8,107 nucleotides of DNA from an uncultured Bacilli bacterium (lineage in GTDB: Bacteria > Bacillota_I > Bacilli_A > RF39 > UBA660), in contig CALVPO010000061.1 in the NCBI GenBank assembly GCA_944351345.1, positions 1 to 8,107 of the forward strand. The letters are read 5' to 3'. Positions 6,368-8,107 of the stretch are shown here, piece by piece. Positions within the stretch are counted from its first letter, which is position 1; each line of letters starts with the position of its first letter. A program made the translations under genes and the position numbers. The notes beneath the pieces are model-generated. The model worked only from the letters and a program-made list of their open reading frames with translations. It made no database searches and was not told where the DNA came from.

Positions 6368-6409
6368 CCTATAAAGTTCTCAGTAAGAGAAAGTAAGAGG
6401 TGTTTTTTT
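6368..6409 (+). promoter_or_regulatory. pyrG leader with hairpin and tandem repeat over the ribosome site
   Basis: The leader can fold TTCTC (6377-6381) with GAGAA (6387-6391) around a 5-nt loop, and CCT (6368-6370) with AGG (6398-6400) at the base across internal loops. The octamer AGTAAGAG occurs twice 10 nt apart (6382-6389 and 6392-6399); the second copy forms the Shine-Dalgarno AAGAGGTG. Seven T (6403-6409) then fill the spacer before the ATG at 6414. This could be a weak attenuator or a ribosome-site-masking element, but the pairing is short. I see no G-run at the predicted start like the one Bacillus subtilis pyrG uses for CTP-sensitive reiterative transcription. Confidence 0.3.
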
Positions 6410-6413
6410 AATT

Positions 6414-8015
6414 ATGACAAAATATGTATTTGTAACAGGTGGAGTTTGTTCAGGATTAGGGAAAGGAATTACAGCATCATCAATTGCTCTTTTATTAAAA
6501 GCTAAAGGCTACAAAGTATTTATGCAAAAATTTGACCCTTATATGAATGTAGACCCAGGAACTATGTCTCCAATACAACATGGAGAGGTATTTGTAACAG
6601 CAGATGGCTGTGAAACAGATCTAGATTTAGGACACTATGAACGTTTTATCGATGAAGAACTAAATTACACATCTAATATAACAAATGGAAAAATATATTC
6701 TAGTGTAATAGAAAAAGAAAGAAAAGGAGATTTTTTAGGTGCTACTATCCAAATAGTTCCTCATATTTCTAATGAAATAAAAAATAAAATTTATGAAGCA
6801 GGTATTACTAGTAAAGCTGATGTAGTAATTACAGAAATTGGTGGTACAGTAGGTGATATAGAATCATCAGTAATGATGGAAAGTTTAAGACAATTTAGAT
6901 TAGAAATAGGTAAAGAAAATAGCTTATTTGTCCATACCACATTAGTACCTTATTTATATGGTTCTAATGAACTAAAAACAAAACCAACCCAAAATAGTAT
7001 TATTGAACTAAGAAGATTAGGCATTCAACCAGATATATTAGTAACCAGATCTAACATAAGTCTAACTGAATCCATTCGAAAAAAAATAGCCCTATTTGGC
7101 AGTATACCTACTAATAATATCATTGAAGCAGTAGATGCTACTAATATTTATGAAATACCAATAAACTTCCATAAACAAGAAATAGAAAAAATAATTTTAA
7201 ATCAGTTTAATTTACCAGTTCGCCAAAGTAAATTAAAATATTGGCAAGATTTAATAGATTCTGTAAATAATTTAAAAGAAGAAATAGAAATTTCTCTAGT
7301 AGGAAAATATACAGAACTTCATGATGCTTATCTTTCTGTAGTAGAATCCCTAAAACATGCAGGCTATAAATATGGAACAAAAATAAAAATTCAATGGGTA
7401 GATTCTGAAACTTTAGAAAAAGATAAAGATCTAGAAAAAATATTTAAAAATACCAAAGGAATTATTGTTCCTGGCGGTTTTGGAAATAGAGGAACTGAAG
7501 GGATGATAAAAGCAATAAATTATGCTAGAGTAAAAAACATCCCTTATTTAGGTTTATGCTTAGGAATGCAACTAGCAGTAATAGAATTTGCCCGAAACGT
7601 TTGTAATATCAAAGATGCATCCTCTACTGAATTTGATGAACTATGCAAGAATCCTATTATAGACTTAATGTCAGATCAAAAGTCTATTATCAATATGGGT
7701 GGAACTCTAAGATTAGGCAATTATGAATGTACATTAAAAAAAGATTCCCTAGCGCATAAGTTTTATGGAGAAGATAAAATCTTAGAACGTCATAGACATA
7801 GATATGAATTTAATAATAAGTATAGAGAATTATTAGAAGAAAAAGGAATGGTTTTCTCTGGTATAAATGAATCAGCAAATTTAGTAGAAATAGTTGAATT
7901 ACCAACCCAATCATTCTTTGTAGCTTGTCAATTTCATCCAGAATTTAAATCACGCCCAACAAGACCACACCCTCTATTTGATAATTTCATTAAAGCATCT
8001 TTAAAACAAAAATAA
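6414..8015 (+). CDS. pyrG: CTP synthase
   Basis: PyrG makes CTP from UTP, ATP and glutamine, the last step of de novo CTP synthesis in the cytoplasm. At 533 residues it is full length. The N-terminal amidoligase domain has the P-loop-like GGVCSGLGKG (9-18), the KFDPYMNVDPGTMSP block (39-53), HGEVFVTADG with ETDLDLGHYERF (56-78), EIGGTVGDIES (141-151) and KTKPTQ (188-193). The C-terminal class I glutamine amidotransferase domain has the PGGFG loop (353-357), nucleophile Cys382 in GLCLGMQ and the His508/Glu510 pair in QFHPEF. The loop usually reads GGVVS(S/G)LGKG, so Cys12 is a small variant. All catalytic residues are present. The start ATG matches family N termini (TKYVFVTGG); its Shine-Dalgarno AAGAGGTG is 11 nt upstream, slightly far. 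In many Firmicutes rpoE precedes pyrG; here the preceding gene is the unrelated metallopeptidase. Confidence 0.99.
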   Translation: MTKYVFVTGGVCSGLGKGITASSIALLLKAKGYKVFMQKFDPYMNVDPGTMSPIQHGEVFVTADGCETDLDLGHYERFIDEELNYTSNITNGKIYSSVIEKERKGDFLGATIQIVPHISNEIKNKIYEAGITSKADVVITEIGGTVGDIESSVMMESLRQFRLEIGKENSLFVHTTLVPYLYGSNELKTKPTQNSIIELRRLGIQPDILVTRSNISLTESIRKKIALFGSIPTNNIIEAVDATNIYEIPINFHKQEIEKIILNQFNLPVRQSKLKYWQDLIDSVNNLKEEIEISLVGKYTELHDAYLSVVESLKHAGYKYGTKIKIQWVDSETLEKDKDLEKIFKNTKGIIVPGGFGNRGTEGMIKAINYARVKNIPYLGLCLGMQLAVIEFARNVCNIKDASSTEFDELCKNPIIDLMSDQKSIINMGGTLRLGNYECTLKKDSLAHKFYGEDKILERHRHRYEFNNKYRELLEEKGMVFSGINESANLVEIVELPTQSFFVACQFHPEFKSRPTRPHPLFDNFIKASLKQK

Positions 8016-8057
8016 AAAAGGACCATAAATCCCAATGTTATTAACTTAAGAAAAATT

Positions 8058-8089
8058 AAGATAAAGGATTTAATCTTTTGTCTTTTTTT
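8058..8089 (+). terminator. Rho-independent terminator of pyrG
   Basis: A 12-pair stem with two G-T wobbles (8058-8069 with 8073-8084) closes on a 3-nt loop and is followed by five more T (8085-8089). It lies 42 nt past the pyrG stop. Upstream segments AAATCC (8027-8032) and AAGGAC (8018-8023) are complementary or nearly so to parts of the stem (GGATTT 8066-8071; GTCTT 8080-8084), so an alternative fold is possible. pyrG is thus probably monocistronic. Confidence 0.75.
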
Positions 8090-8107
8090 GTTATGATTAA
8101 AAAAAGG

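Overview
The window looks like a chromosomal housekeeping and sporulation segment from a very AT-rich, endospore-forming Firmicute. Three things support this. It carries spoIVA and a spoVIF-like gene, which are restricted to endospore formers. Its Shine-Dalgarno sites are of the strong AGGAGG/GAGGTGAT type. Its core genes (der, engB, pyrG) are clearly of Gram-positive type. The standard code fits: tryptophans use TGG, and TGA ends the 357-residue gene. Extremely A/T-biased codons suggest a small-genome, gut-associated Bacilli/Erysipelotrichia-type lineage, but that placement is only a guess.

Left block (about 30-4930, minus strand). Reading in the direction of transcription, the order is engB (ribosome-assembly GTPase), a 144-residue unknown, der (double-GTPase ribosome-assembly factor), a 173-residue HExxH protein, a spoVIF-like spore gene, and spoIVA (spore coat basement ATPase). 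engB has a good sigma-A-type promoter. Spacing from engB through the 173-residue gene is 27, 10 and 4 nt, so these four genes are probably one operon. spoVIF is followed by a hairpin terminator that overlaps its stop codon, and spoIVA by another hairpin terminator. spoIVA therefore needs its own promoter in the short gap. The der-to-spoIVA order resembles conserved Firmicute synteny, except that gpsA, usually found between them, is missing.

Right block (about 5000-8107, plus strand). A 357-residue putative metallopeptidase (HELMH plus downstream EEG) is transcribed divergently from engB and ends at a clear, potentially bidirectional terminator. After a 270-nt gap with a candidate promoter and a structured leader comes a complete pyrG (CTP synthase), followed by a hairpin terminator near the window edge.

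Functionally, EngB and Der both act in 50S subunit assembly, SpoIVA and SpoVIF in the spore envelope, and PyrG in CTP supply. I found no mobile element, CRISPR array, rRNA/tRNA gene, phage gene or defence system. The least explained content is the three uncharacterised proteins (two with HExxH motifs, one between the two GTPases) and the pyrG leader.
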